From Pedobacter metabolipauper (GTDB lineage: Bacteria; Bacteroidota; Bacteroidia; Sphingobacteriales; Sphingobacteriaceae), in the NCBI RefSeq assembly GCF_004362715.1, contig NZ_SNYC01000004.1, forward strand, positions 682,001-746,000: DNA of 64,000 nucleotides, written 5' to 3'. Under the pieces are notes generated by a model. That model was not told the DNA's origin. It searched no databases and worked only from the letters and a program-made list of their open reading frames with translations. The translations under genes were made by a program, and so were the position numbers. This document shows positions 42,559-51,851 of the stretch, one piece after another (within the stretch, counting starts at the first letter, position 1; each line of letters begins with the position of its first letter).

Positions 42559-43843
42559 TTATATAACGGCAGTATTAATAGTACTTACCAGTATCTCTGT
42601 TAACGCGCAGGTTACCACACAGTCACCATATTCAAGATATGGACTTGGAAACGTAAGAGGATCGCTGCTACCGCAGTTAAGGGCAATGGGCGGAATCTCT
42701 TCAGGAGTGTTCACGCCTAACGGATACAGCAATATCAATATGCAGAATCCGGCTTCTTATCCTGGTATCACACATACTACCCTTGACATGGGCCTTTCTG
42801 GTGGTTTTACAGAATTAAAAACCAATAGTGCCACTGAAAAAAGCTTTAACTCTACCCTGGGCCATCTTGCAATTGCCTTCCCGGTTGTAAGCGGTAAATC
42901 AGCAGTTAGTTTCGGGATCCTCCCATACACACAGCTGGGCTACTCATATACAGAATCAGAAACCCTTGCCGATGGAAATACCTATAAGTATCTGAACTCA
43001 GGAGAAGGTGGATTAACCAAAGCATATATCGGTTTTGGTCAGCAAATTGGTGATCATTTCAGAGTAGGGGGAAATGTGGAGTATATTTTTGGTAATCTGT
43101 TAGAGAGCCGTTCCTTTGAACCACAATTTGCACCCTCAATAAATTCGAGGGTACAAAACAAAAATAGCGTTGGGGGTATTTCTTACTCCTATGGTGCCCA
43201 GTATTCAATTCCATTGGGGAGAAGAAAAAGTATAACATTAGGTTATTCTGGCTCATCATCCTCTTCAATCAACTCTGAAAGGACGTATATAGCAACCCGA
43301 TATCTTACAGATGCACTCGGGGAAGAAAGCACAGCCCTTGATACCGTATCCAACATACAGGGTGCTAAATCTAAACTTAGATTGCCAATTACACATAACT
43401 TTGGCTTTACCTACCAGAAAGATAACAAGTGGATGGTTGGTGCTGATTATAGAACCGGAAAATGGTCAAATCTGATCATTCCGGGAGACAACGATGTATT
43501 GCAGGATAGCTGGGGCTACTCATTGGGTGCACAGATCACACCAGATTTCACATCTATAAATAACTATTTTAAACGTATAGAATACCGCATAGGATTCCAA
43601 TACGATAAGACCTACATCATGCTTCAGGATCAGGATATCAACCAAAGGGCATTTACATTTGGATTAGGTCTCCCATTGGCACCGAATGTTACTTCCAGAA
43701 CCTCAGCATATAAAATGAACCTTACAGCAGAATTGGGCAGAAGGGGAACGTTGAGCAACTCACTGGTTCAGGAAAGTTATTTCAATATCCATTTGGGCTT
43801 TACACTTAACGATACCTGGTTTAGAAGATATAAGTTCAACTAA
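42542..43843 (+). CDS. Outer-membrane beta-barrel protein (FadL/PorV-like fold), unnamed
   Basis: A 433-residue protein from the ATG at 42542; the frame runs further upstream, but this start gives a signal peptide (ITAVLIVLTSISVNAQ). The mature part begins with TQSPYSRYGLGN and a long LRAMGGISSGVF helix-like segment, followed by alternating strands and a C-terminal strand with FTLNDTWFRRYKFN. It is likely a surface barrel of the FadL/PorV-like fold. Function unknown. It overlaps coaX by 17 bases and lptC starts 1 base before its end, which suggests an envelope role. Confidence 0.75.
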   Translation: MYKRINYITAVLIVLTSISVNAQVTTQSPYSRYGLGNVRGSLLPQLRAMGGISSGVFTPNGYSNINMQNPASYPGITHTTLDMGLSGGFTELKTNSATEKSFNSTLGHLAIAFPVVSGKSAVSFGILPYTQLGYSYTESETLADGNTYKYLNSGEGGLTKAYIGFGQQIGDHFRVGGNVEYIFGNLLESRSFEPQFAPSINSRVQNKNSVGGISYSYGAQYSIPLGRRKSITLGYSGSSSSSINSERTYIATRYLTDALGEESTALDTVSNIQGAKSKLRLPITHNFGFTYQKDNKWMVGADYRTGKWSNLIIPGDNDVLQDSWGYSLGAQITPDFTSINNYFKRIEYRIGFQYDKTYIMLQDQDINQRAFTFGLGLPLAPNVTSRTSAYKMNLTAELGRRGTLSNSLVQESYFNIHLGFTLNDTWFRRYKFN

Positions 43844-44415
43844 TGAGACTCCGTGGTATAATATATAGTAGTATTATACTTTGCTTTCTGCAGGTTTGTT
43901 TAAGCTCATGCGGAGAAGATGACCTTAAAAATGCACCTAAACTGTCAGATACGGTCAGCTTAAATACAGACCGTACCTTAAAGGTTGATATCATTTATAG
44001 TGACTCTGCTAAAGTAAAAGCACAGGGCTTTGCTCCAATACTCGATAAGGTTACACCTTTAAATGGAAGCGCAGGATATCAGGAGATGCCAAAGGGGGTT
44101 AAGATTAACTTTTACAGTGATTCGCTAACCATCAAGGGCTCTATCACCTCAGATTACGCCATTATGCGTGATCTGGAAAAAACAGCAACATTCAGAAGAA
44201 ATGTGGTTGTAGTGAATGAATCTATGACCTTTAATACCGAAGAACTGATTTGGGACCAGAATAAAAAAATGTTCTTTTCTCCAAAGGGAATCGTAACCAG
44301 GCCAGATGGAACTGTGCTTAATGCGGTCAAGTTTACCGCTACAGAAGACTTTAGTACCATCACCTATGAGAACGCTTCCGGAGAAATATATGTGCCTGAA
44401 AATTTCGGACAATAG
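43843..44415 (+). CDS. lptC: LptC-type LPS export periplasmic protein
   Basis: A 190-residue protein resembling LptC, which joins the inner-membrane LptB2FG complex to the periplasmic LptA bridge for LPS export. The N-terminus (IIYSSIILCFLQVCLSSCG) ends in a lipobox-like LSSC, so it may be a lipoprotein rather than a transmembrane helix as in E. coli. The repeated beta-sheet ladder is seen in the middle (VKINFYSDSLTIKGSITSDY) and ends in TYENASGEIYVPENF. It shares one base with the upstream gene. No lptA, B, F or G is present here. Confidence 0.83.
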   Translation: MRLRGIIYSSIILCFLQVCLSSCGEDDLKNAPKLSDTVSLNTDRTLKVDIIYSDSAKVKAQGFAPILDKVTPLNGSAGYQEMPKGVKINFYSDSLTIKGSITSDYAIMRDLEKTATFRRNVVVVNESMTFNTEELIWDQNKKMFFSPKGIVTRPDGTVLNAVKFTATEDFSTITYENASGEIYVPENFGQ

Positions 44416-44540
44416 GCAGGTAATCCAGCGCCCTTAATCCCTAATTTTTAAATACTTATTCAAATCACATTTAATGTTTTCTTTTTTTCGCAAAAGTTGT
44501 ATCTTGCGCCCTCTTAAAAAAAATTATAAATAAGAATATT

Positions 44541-46637
44541 ATGGGATTAATGACATTTTTGCGGAATCGTGCAGGCTATATCCTTATAGGAGCCATTGGT
44601 TTTGCAATTGTTGCATTTTTAGTTGGTGATGCAATTAACGTGGGTAAGCCATTTTGGGCCGAATCTCAAAAAGTTGTAGGATCAATTGACGGTGAAGAAA
44701 TAAATATCGATCAGTTTGGACCTAAGGTTGATCAAAGCTTAGCTCAGTTTAAACAACAATATGGCGGTTCAGGCAATGCTCAGATGCAGGCTATGGCCGT
44801 AGATAACGTATGGCAGGGAGAAGTAGCCAATGTCCTTTTAGGAAAAGAATATACCCGTTTGGGTTTAACGGTTTCCGCACAGGAATCTTTTGACCTCGTT
44901 CAGGGCCCTAAACCAAGCCCGCTGATTGTTCAGTACTTCGGTAACCCACAAACAGGTGAGTTTGACCGTAATCAGGTAATCAAAGTTTTCAAAGAAGGTC
45001 TTAAAGATCCTAAAATGAAACCTCAGTTATTGGCAATCGAAGCAGAGATCATTAAACAAACACTTCAGATCAAGTATACCAACCTGATTCGTAACTCCGT
45101 TTATGTAACTTCATTAGAAGCGAATGACGAATATGTAGGCCGTAATAAAGTAGCAAACTTTAAATATGTAGGTCTTGATTTCGCATCGGTTCCAGATGCA
45201 AGCGTTAAACTTACAGATGCAGATTACTCAGATTTTTACGACAAAAACAAAAAACGTTTCGAGAATCCTACAGAGACACGCACATTTGAATACGTTTCAT
45301 TCAGTGTAAACCCAACTAAAGAAGATTCTGCAGCAGTTAAAGCACAAATTGAAAAATTAGCAGTTGACTTCAGAACAGCAGCAAATGACTCTTTGTTCGC
45401 TGCAGTAAATTCTGACGTTAAAGTTCCTTTTGTATACATCAATAAAGGAAAACTGGATCCCGCAGTAGATTCAGCCGTATTTAATCTGCCTGCAGGCAGC
45501 TTCTATGGCCCTGCATTTTCTGGTACCTCATACAAGCTGGTAAAGGTAGTAAGCACACGCTTCTCACCAGATTCAGTAAAAGCAAGCCACATCCTGTTAG
45601 ATGCAAGTAAAATGGGTGGCGTAGATGTGGCCCGTAAAATGGCAGATTCATTAAAAACACTGGTTCAAAAAGGAGCTAGCTTTGCCGCTTTAGCTTTACA
45701 ATACAGTGTAGATGGTTCTAAAGATAAAGGAGGCGAAATGCCTGCATTTGCCCGCGGACAAATGGTGCCTGAATTTGAAAATGCAGCCTTTGATGGCAGT
45801 GTAGGTGATCTTAAAGTAGTGACTTCTCAGTTTGGAGTGCACTTAATGAAAATTGAAAAACAAATCGGGTCATCTAAAGTGGCTAAACTGGCTTACATAG
45901 AGAAAAATTTAGAATCCAGCAATAAAACGAAAGATGCTGCTTATAAAAAAGCAAGTACCTTCCTTTCTGAAGTTAAGGACGGAAATTTTGCTGAACTGGC
46001 ACAGAAAAAAGGATATACAGTAGCGGTAGCAGATAAGATCACACCAACACAAGGTTTTGCTCCTGGATTAGATAATCCGCGTCAGCTAATTCGTGATGCC
46101 TATAATGCAGATCAGGGCGATGTTCTTGATCAGGTGTACCAAATGGATAATGCGTTTGTTATTGCCCGTGTAACAGCGATCAGACCAAAAGGTACCCTTC
46201 CATTAGAAGCTGTTAAAAAAGACATTGAACCAATGGTTCGCAATGCAGTAAAATCCAGAATGCTGAAAGAGAAAATGGATCAGGCATTACAAGGTGCGGC
46301 AAACATTAATCAGGTAGCTCAGAAATTGGGTAAACCAGTAATGCCGGTACAAAACATTGTATTCGCCAGTCCGATCGTTCCGGGAGCATCTCAGGAAAAT
46401 AAATTAGTAGGTACTGTTTTTGGATCTCAGCCAGGAAAATTATCAAAATCAATTGAAGGCGATGCAGGTGTATACGCATTCGTTGTAGATGGATTTGGTA
46501 ACCCGGCACCATTAGCAAATACCTATAAACAAAAAGAAACCATGATGCAGACAACTGCTCAGCGTGCTTTAGGTGCCGCATTCCAGGCGCTACAAGATAA
46601 AAGCAAGATAAAAGACAATAGGGTGAAATTCTATTAA
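44541..46637 (+). CDS. PpiD-like membrane-anchored peptidylprolyl isomerase / periplasmic foldase
   Basis: A 698-residue protein with one N-terminal membrane helix (LIGAIGFAIVAFLVGDAI), a SurA-N-like chaperone region (residues about 35-240) and a parvulin domain near residues 345-440. The parvulin core is SASHILLDASK-like KASHILLDAS followed by LALQYSVDGSKDKGGEMPAF. It is bigger than E. coli PpiD (623 residues) and probably aids folding of outer-membrane proteins. A 125-base gap separates it from lptC. A strong terminator follows. Confidence 0.9.
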   Translation: MGLMTFLRNRAGYILIGAIGFAIVAFLVGDAINVGKPFWAESQKVVGSIDGEEINIDQFGPKVDQSLAQFKQQYGGSGNAQMQAMAVDNVWQGEVANVLLGKEYTRLGLTVSAQESFDLVQGPKPSPLIVQYFGNPQTGEFDRNQVIKVFKEGLKDPKMKPQLLAIEAEIIKQTLQIKYTNLIRNSVYVTSLEANDEYVGRNKVANFKYVGLDFASVPDASVKLTDADYSDFYDKNKKRFENPTETRTFEYVSFSVNPTKEDSAAVKAQIEKLAVDFRTAANDSLFAAVNSDVKVPFVYINKGKLDPAVDSAVFNLPAGSFYGPAFSGTSYKLVKVVSTRFSPDSVKASHILLDASKMGGVDVARKMADSLKTLVQKGASFAALALQYSVDGSKDKGGEMPAFARGQMVPEFENAAFDGSVGDLKVVTSQFGVHLMKIEKQIGSSKVAKLAYIEKNLESSNKTKDAAYKKASTFLSEVKDGNFAELAQKKGYTVAVADKITPTQGFAPGLDNPRQLIRDAYNADQGDVLDQVYQMDNAFVIARVTAIRPKGTLPLEAVKKDIEPMVRNAVKSRMLKEKMDQALQGAANINQVAQKLGKPVMPVQNIVFASPIVPGASQENKLVGTVFGSQPGKLSKSIEGDAGVYAFVVDGFGNPAPLANTYKQKETMMQTTAQRALGAAFQALQDKSKIKDNRVKFY

Positions 46638-46658
46638 TCTTATTTTACGTAATTTTGC

Positions 46659-46687
46659 AACCGGAAGTGTCTCACTTCCGGTTTTTT
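46659..46687 (+). terminator. Intrinsic terminator of the ppiD-like gene
   Basis: An 11-bp perfect stem (AACCGGAAGTG / CACTTCCGGTT) with a TCT loop followed by a T tract. It sits 22 bases after the stop and just before the next start, which is why I reject an upstream TTG start for that gene. Confidence 0.93.
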
Positions 46688-46705
46688 ATTATAAATGGAT
46701 TTGCA

Positions 46706-47221
46706 ATGGATATTCAGGAAAATTTTGTCAATAAGGTAGCAGCCAGTGGTCTAATAACTTTTAACCTTGAAGAATACTTTGACCAGGGCGAAAGATTGAT
46801 TTATGATATAAAGGATAACCTTTTTCATGGACTGATGCTGCGCGAAAAGGATTTTCGCGAATTTATAAAAACACACGACTGGGCAATTTATACCGGTAAA
46901 AATGTAGCGGTCATTTGCAGTGCAGATGCCATTGTACCCACCTGGGCATATATGCTTCTGGCCAACAAGATGAAACCCTTTGCCAATGAAGTTGTATTTG
47001 GCAGTCTGGAGATCCTGGAAGCAGTATTATTTACCAAAGCATTGTCTAAAATCGACCTGGATAAGTTCGCAGGAGAGCGCGTAGTGATTAAAGGGTGTGC
47101 AGATATAGAAGTTCCTGTTGCAGCTTACGTAGAAATTACTAACTTGCTTACGCCTGTAGTAAAGAGTATAATGTATGGAGAACCCTGCTCAACTGTGCCC
47201 ATCTATAAGCGTAAAGATTAA
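46706..47221 (+). CDS. DUF2480 family protein
   Basis: A 171-residue cytosolic protein of the Bacteroidota DUF2480 family. Recognisable pieces are FVNKVAASGLITFNLEEYF, DIKDNLFHGLMLREKDFREF and VVIKGCADIEVPVAAYVEIT. Function unknown. It precedes a DUF3108 gene by 29 bases. The frame extends upstream to a TTG that lies inside the terminator stem, so the ATG at 46706 is the start. Confidence 0.85.
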   Translation: MDIQENFVNKVAASGLITFNLEEYFDQGERLIYDIKDNLFHGLMLREKDFREFIKTHDWAIYTGKNVAVICSADAIVPTWAYMLLANKMKPFANEVVFGSLEILEAVLFTKALSKIDLDKFAGERVVIKGCADIEVPVAAYVEITNLLTPVVKSIMYGEPCSTVPIYKRKD

Positions 47222-47250
47222 TTTTGAAGAGTTTTTTGTTTAGCTTAGGT

Positions 47251-48027
47251 ATGAGAAAATCATTTGTGTTTATTTTTATCGCATTTCTAAGCTTTAAAAG
47301 CTTGGCACAAGAACTTCCATTCGTAAAAGAACCGGTATTCCAGCCTGGCGAAGTTTTAAAGTATAAATTGAAATATGGCTTTATAACCGCTGCAGAAGGT
47401 ACGCTGAAAGTGCTTAACTCCGACCTTAAGTTTGATGGTAAACCAACTTACAGGCTAAGTGTGGATGGTGAAACATCAGGTACATTTGATGTGTTCTATA
47501 AAATACGGGATCATTACGATTCTTATATCGATAAACAAGACCTGAAACCCTATTTCTATCAGGAGAATATTCGTGAAGGAAGTTACAGAAGAACGGATAA
47601 GGCGCGCTTTAGCCAGGACGATCAGAAAGTTGTGGCTACAAAGGGAACCTTTAAAACCCCAACAAGCCAAACATTCGATCTGGTATCCTCCTATTATTTT
47701 GCCCGAAGTCTTGATGTCTCAAAAATGAAGATCGGTGACATGGTTAAGTTGAACTATTTCTTAAGTGATGAAGTAAGCCAGCTCGAAATCCAATATGTAG
47801 GTAAAGAAGTCATCAAAACAAAAATAGGGAAGATCAGATGTTTGAAATTTAGCCCGTCTATAAAACCAGGGAGAATCTTTCGTAAAGACAGTAAATTATA
47901 TCTCTGGATTACCGATGATGGCAACAGGGTGCCTGTAAAGGCACAGGTTGAGATTCTGGTAGGGTCAGTAGTAATGGAAATTAAATCGGCCGAAGGATTA
48001 AAATATCCATTGGCAATTGTTAAATAA
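47251..48027 (+). CDS. DUF3108 domain protein, periplasmic
   Basis: A 258-residue protein with a signal peptide (FVFIFIAFLSFKSLAQ) and the DUF3108 beta-rich fold: FQPGEVLKYKLKYGFITAAEG near residue 32 and RDHYDSYIDKQDLKP further on. DUF3108 proteins are thought to work in the periplasm, possibly in lipid or envelope handling. The ATG at 47251 is preferred over an upstream TTG at 47224. The next gene starts 1 base after its stop. Confidence 0.85.
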   Translation: MRKSFVFIFIAFLSFKSLAQELPFVKEPVFQPGEVLKYKLKYGFITAAEGTLKVLNSDLKFDGKPTYRLSVDGETSGTFDVFYKIRDHYDSYIDKQDLKPYFYQENIREGSYRRTDKARFSQDDQKVVATKGTFKTPTSQTFDLVSSYYFARSLDVSKMKIGDMVKLNYFLSDEVSQLEIQYVGKEVIKTKIGKIRCLKFSPSIKPGRIFRKDSKLYLWITDDGNRVPVKAQVEILVGSVVMEIKSAEGLKYPLAIVK

Positions 48028-48028
48028 A

Positions 48029-48592
48029 ATGATAGAAGTACAGAATACATTAGTACATGAAGACCTCATCACAGAAAGTTTTGTATGCAACCTAAACAAG
48101 TGTAAAGGTATTTGCTGTGTAGAGGGAGATGCCGGAGCGCCGCTTAATGTAGCCGAAACAGCCATATTAAAAGATATTTATCCAAAAATACAGCACCTCT
48201 TAGAACCAAAAGGTATTGCCGCAATTGAAGAATACGGCACTTCTGTAGTAGATTCAGATGGAGATCTGACCACACCCTGCGTAGGCGGGAATAAGGAATG
48301 TGCATATGTTACTTTTGAAAATGGCATCACCAAGTGCGGAATAGAAAAAGGATACGAACAAGGATTGATCGATTGGCAAAAACCAATTTCTTGCCATCTA
48401 TACCCCATCCGGGTTACGCAATACCCGGAATTTGAAGTACTCAATTATGACAGATGGCACATCTGCCACGATGCCTGCACCTTCGGCAGAGAATTGAAAG
48501 TGCCTGTTTATCAGTTTTTAAAAGGACCGCTCATCAGAAAATACGGTGAAGATTGGTTCAAAGACCTGGAAGAAACCGTAGCTGAGCTATAA
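48029..48592 (+). CDS. DUF3109 family Cys-rich protein
   Basis: A 188-residue cytosolic protein of the DUF3109 family. Conserved cysteines lie in CNLNKCKGICCVEG (four Cys at residues 20-31), CVGGNKECAYV, TKCGIEKGYE, SCHLYPIR and CHDACTFG, a pattern that suggests binding of a metal or Fe-S cluster. Function unknown. It follows the DUF3108 gene by one base and precedes rfbA. Confidence 0.88.
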   Translation: MIEVQNTLVHEDLITESFVCNLNKCKGICCVEGDAGAPLNVAETAILKDIYPKIQHLLEPKGIAAIEEYGTSVVDSDGDLTTPCVGGNKECAYVTFENGITKCGIEKGYEQGLIDWQKPISCHLYPIRVTQYPEFEVLNYDRWHICHDACTFGRELKVPVYQFLKGPLIRKYGEDWFKDLEETVAEL

Positions 48593-48671
48593 AATTACTT
48601 AAAACCAAAAAGGTGCCGGAAAAACCTGGGGCCATAAAAAAATAAACTTTAAATCTTAAACCAATACAATT

Positions 48672-49535
48672 TTGAAAGGAATAATTTTAGCAGGAGGAAG
48701 TGGCACCAGGTTGCATCCTTTAACCCTGGTTATGAGTAAGCAAATGATGCCGGTATATGATAAACCGATGATCTATTATCCATTATCTACGCTTATGCTT
48801 GCAGGTATCAAAGAAATCCTCATCATATCAACACCCCATGATCTTCCGAATTTTGAAAAATTATTGGGTGACGGAAGCCGGTTAGGCTGTAAATTTTCTT
48901 ATGCCGTACAGGAACAGCCAAACGGTTTAGCCCAGGCATTTGTAATTGGTGCTGATTTTATTGGTGATGATAAAGTAGCCCTCGTATTGGGAGATAATAT
49001 ATTTTATGGAGATGGTATGGCTAAGCTATTGCAGTCCAGCTCAGATCCTGAAGGTGGTGTTGTGTTTGCCTATCGTGTATCCGATCCGGAACGCTATGGC
49101 GTAGTTGAATTTGATGAACACAATACAGCAGTCTCTATAGAAGAGAAACCTGTAGCACCAAAGTCCGATTATGCAGTACCAGGATTGTATTTCTACGACA
49201 ACTCTGTGGTAGAGATCGCTAAGAATATTCAACCTTCACCTCGTGGAGAATACGAGATCACAGACGTCAATAAAGTATACCTGGAACAAGGCAAGCTAAA
49301 AGTAGGTGTATTGAGCCGCGGAACAGCCTGGCTGGACACAGGAACCTTCGCATCTCTCATGCAGGCCGGACAATTCGTTCAGGTTATTGAAGAACGTCAG
49401 GGCCTAAAAATAGGATGTATTGAAGAAGTAGCTTACCGCATGGGCTTCATCAACACAGAACAACTAAAAGAAATTGCAACACCCCTGGTAAAAAGTGGGT
49501 ATGGAGCCTATTTATTGAAAATTATTAAAAAATAA
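48672..49535 (+). CDS. rfbA: Glucose-1-phosphate thymidylyltransferase
   Basis: RfbA makes dTDP-glucose from dTTP and glucose-1-phosphate, first step to dTDP-L-rhamnose. The family's usual N-terminus, [17 protein letters not shown], follows directly from a TTG codon at 48672, so TTG is the likely start codon. Substrate loops include [38 protein letters not shown] and [20 protein letters not shown]. Length 287 residues is normal. No rfbBCD follow; a palindromic repeat and a terminator lie downstream. Confidence 0.95.
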   Translation: MKGIILAGGSGTRLHPLTLVMSKQMMPVYDKPMIYYPLSTLMLAGIKEILIISTPHDLPNFEKLLGDGSRLGCKFSYAVQEQPNGLAQAFVIGADFIGDDKVALVLGDNIFYGDGMAKLLQSSSDPEGGVVFAYRVSDPERYGVVEFDEHNTAVSIEEKPVAPKSDYAVPGLYFYDNSVVEIAKNIQPSPRGEYEITDVNKVYLEQGKLKVGVLSRGTAWLDTGTFASLMQAGQFVQVIEERQGLKIGCIEEVAYRMGFINTEQLKEIATPLVKSGYGAYLLKIIKK

Positions 49536-49620
49536 AAATAGCTTCTCCGAATAGGGCTAAGCGTTCTTTCTGATTCTTCATCAGAATTAATGCAGTCTCA
49601 GAACGGGAATGCTGATTTTA
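49536..49620. repeat. Imperfect palindromic repeat, copy A
   Basis: An 85-bp intergenic element beginning AAAATAGCTTCTCCGAATAG and ending GGGAATGCTGATTTTA, with an inner hairpin TTCTGAT-TCTTC-ATCAGAA. Its sequence is related to copies at 54771, 54952, 57375 and 57538. It comes immediately after the rfbA stop. Confidence 0.8.
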
Positions 49621-49628
49621 TTTTGAAG

Positions 49629-49657
49629 AACCCGACCGAATTACCGGTTGGGTTTTC
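49629..49657 (+). terminator. Terminator after rfbA
   Basis: AACCCGACCG pairs with CGGTTGGGTT (one G-T wobble) around a six-base loop AATTAC, followed by TTTTCTT. It lies directly after repeat copy A and ends the rfbA transcript. Confidence 0.85.
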
Positions 49658-49742
49658 TTATTTAATGATCATCGTAATTAGCTATAAATAAGCCTATTAA
49701 TTATTCAATTGATCTTGCTTGTAAAAAATAAATCAAAAATAA

Positions 49743-49803
49743 TTTGCACAGTATATAAATATCTGATACATTAGTGTATTATTTAACTAATACAGTAGTG
49801 TAT
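49743..49803 (+). promoter_or_regulatory. Promoter and probable GntR(YtrA-type) operator of the ABC operon
   Basis: TTTG at 49743-49746 and TACATTAG at 49767-49774 are spaced as -33 and -7 boxes (20 bases). Over the -7 box lie two near-identical 14-mers, ATACATTAGTGTAT (49766-49779) and ATACAGTAGTGTAT (49790-49803). TAGTGTATTA and TAATACAGTA form an inverted repeat with a 6-base spacer (49772-49797). The second copy covers the ATG at 49802. A repressor bound here would block transcription and translation. The GntR regulator in the operon is the obvious candidate. Confidence 0.75.
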
Positions 49804-50629
49804 GATACAAATTGACAATCTAAATTTTGGTTACAAAAAGGATAAGCTGCTATTTAATAACATGAGCATGAAGCTTAGCCCCGGACATATCTATGGTTTG
49901 CTCGGAAAGAATGGTGCAGGAAAATCCAGCTTACTGAAAAATATGGCGGGCCTGGTCTACGCGCAAAGCGGATCCTTAAGTGTAATGGGGTTTGATCCTG
50001 CCAAAAGACAACCCGGATTGCTCGCACAGATCTGCTTTATTCCTGAAGAATTATATCTGCCATCAGTAAAGATCGATTCGTACGTAAAAGCAAACGCACC
50101 ATTTTATAAGGACTTCGATCATGCTTACTTAAGCACACTGTTGGCTGAATTCGACATCCCCGCAAATAATAAGCTGGTTAATATGTCTTACGGACAAAAG
50201 AAAAAGTTTGTAATCGCATTTGGTTTGGCCACACAAGCCAAATTCATCATCATGGATGAGCCAACAAACGGACTTGATATTCCTTCAAAAGCACAGTTCC
50301 GTAAAATTATGGCATCGGCGTTAACAGAGGAACGCGTCATCATCATATCTACCCACCAGGTAAGAGATCTGGACAACCTGATTGATACGATAATCATACT
50401 CGATGATAGTAAGGTGGCTTTGCATGCATCAATAGACCAGATTACCGATAAACTATGTTTTAAGAACATCAGGAACTTAGACGAAACAGTGATTTACTCA
50501 GAACCCTCATTATCCGGATACAATGCACTGCTCCCAAACTACCACCAGGAAGACAGCAGACTGGACATAGAGTTACTATTCAATGCCGTAATCACAGATA
50601 AGGAAAAACTAAAACCCATTTTTAATTAA
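49802..50629 (+). CDS. ABC transporter ATP-binding protein
   Basis: A 275-residue ATPase subunit. GLLGKNGAGKSSLLKNMAG is Walker A (residues 33-51), NMSYGQKKKFVIAFG carries the signature, FIIMDEPTNGLD is Walker B and IISTHQVRDLD is the switch His. The exporter type is that usually paired with a six-helix permease. It starts in the operator of the operon and is followed 6 bases later by the permease. The exported substrate is unknown. Confidence 0.93.
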   Translation: MIQIDNLNFGYKKDKLLFNNMSMKLSPGHIYGLLGKNGAGKSSLLKNMAGLVYAQSGSLSVMGFDPAKRQPGLLAQICFIPEELYLPSVKIDSYVKANAPFYKDFDHAYLSTLLAEFDIPANNKLVNMSYGQKKKFVIAFGLATQAKFIIMDEPTNGLDIPSKAQFRKIMASALTEERVIIISTHQVRDLDNLIDTIIILDDSKVALHASIDQITDKLCFKNIRNLDETVIYSEPSLSGYNALLPNYHQEDSRLDIELLFNAVITDKEKLKPIFN

Positions 50630-50635
50630 ATAGCT

Positions 50636-51442
50636 ATGAACAATATATTTAATATCGGCCGCTTTGGTCTGTTGCTAAAGAGGCAATGGGTTGAGTTTGG
50701 AAAGATCTACCTGATTAGCTTATTCGTCGTTGCCGGATTACTTGTTGCATTTTATGCATTTAATATTCCATCAAACGAGAACCTTCCAATGTTTGATAAT
50801 GGCCGGCTAAGACTTCAGTTCAGGCTGCCATTGTTTATTATCCTTGGCTTTTTATTTATCAGCATCGTATCAAGCGGCTATTATGCGGTATTGGGCCAAA
50901 AGGCAAGGTCAATCATAGAATTGATGACACCTGCATCAACCTTTGAGAAATTTCTTGCCGGAGTGCTGTTCACAGGAGTGCTTACCATATTTTGCTTCAT
51001 TCTGATATTCTCTGTAACAGATATCATGTTTATGAATTATATGGAGAAAACACTGACCTTTCCTCATTTTAACGATCCGGTTATGGGAACATTTAAATCA
51101 GCGTCTATTGTGTCTTTCTATACTGAAATTTCAAAAGACAATGTCTTCCCGTACTTTTATGCAGTGCCGTTTTTGGTTACCAGCGTTTTCCTCCTGGGTT
51201 CTATCTATTTTAACACTTTTCATTACATTAAAACAGCCATTTCTGTCATGGTATTCATATCTGTGCTTAGCTATTTTACCTATAAAGTTGGAAGCTGGAT
51301 CCATGAGCTTTATCCTGTGACAGGAGGAGGGTATCATGCTTCAAAAAATAATGCACTAACGTACATCTTAATTGGCAGCATACTCATCACATTGATTTTT
51401 TGGATCACCACCTATTTTCGTTTAAAAGAAAAAGAGGCATAA
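50636..51442 (+). CDS. ABC transporter permease
   Basis: A 268-residue protein with six predicted membrane helices (from LISLFVVAGLLVAFYAF to ILIGSILITLIFWITTYF). No domain beyond the ABC-2-like permease fold is recognised. It is the partner of the ATPase upstream; the next gene, the GntR regulator, starts 10 bases later. Export substrate unknown; by analogy with YtrA-type systems it might respond to cell-wall stress. Confidence 0.8.
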   Translation: MNNIFNIGRFGLLLKRQWVEFGKIYLISLFVVAGLLVAFYAFNIPSNENLPMFDNGRLRLQFRLPLFIILGFLFISIVSSGYYAVLGQKARSIIELMTPASTFEKFLAGVLFTGVLTIFCFILIFSVTDIMFMNYMEKTLTFPHFNDPVMGTFKSASIVSFYTEISKDNVFPYFYAVPFLVTSVFLLGSIYFNTFHYIKTAISVMVFISVLSYFTYKVGSWIHELYPVTGGGYHASKNNALTYILIGSILITLIFWITTYFRLKEKEA

Positions 51443-51452
51443 TTAAAACGGT

Positions 51453-51830
51453 ATGGAATTTAGAGATAATAAGGCAATATACCTTCAAATAGCAGAATAC
51501 GTGTGCGAGCACATTCTGCTCGGTAAATGGAAAGCCGATGAAAAGGTTCCCTCAGTACGGGAACTTGCAGTTGAACTGGAGGTTAATCCCAATACCGTAA
51601 TGCGCACCTATGAGCTGCTGCAAAACAAAGATATACTCAGTAATAAAAGGGGCATTGGCTTTTTTATAGCTGAACAAGCAGTAAAAAATGTAAAAAACTA
51701 CCGTAAGGTGCAATTTATGGATGAAGAATTACCCGTGTTCTTCAGAAGCCTTTACCTGCTGGAGATCGGCTTTGAAGAATTGCAAAACCGTTACCAGAGT
51801 TTTGTTAAAGAGACATTTACTAATCCCTAA
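51453..51830 (+). CDS. GntR family transcriptional regulator (YtrA-like)
   Basis: A 125-residue GntR regulator. The N-terminal winged helix is VPSVRELAVELEVNPNTVMRTYELLQ near residues 28-53 (quoted in part: VPSVRELAVELEVNPNTVM), and the C-terminal part is a short helical region, as in the small YtrA subfamily, rather than an effector-binding domain. It lies third in the operon, after its ABC transporter, and likely represses the promoter upstream of the ATPase gene where two operator-like 14-mers occur. Confidence 0.9.
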   Translation: MEFRDNKAIYLQIAEYVCEHILLGKWKADEKVPSVRELAVELEVNPNTVMRTYELLQNKDILSNKRGIGFFIAEQAVKNVKNYRKVQFMDEELPVFFRSLYLLEIGFEELQNRYQSFVKETFTNP

Positions 51831-51851
51831 CTTAAAATAAATCGATTAAAG

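Noticed and set aside
46655..46705. Upstream TTG extension of the DUF2480 gene
   Set aside because: It would translate through the terminator stem of the preceding gene, and the residues there are not conserved-looking.
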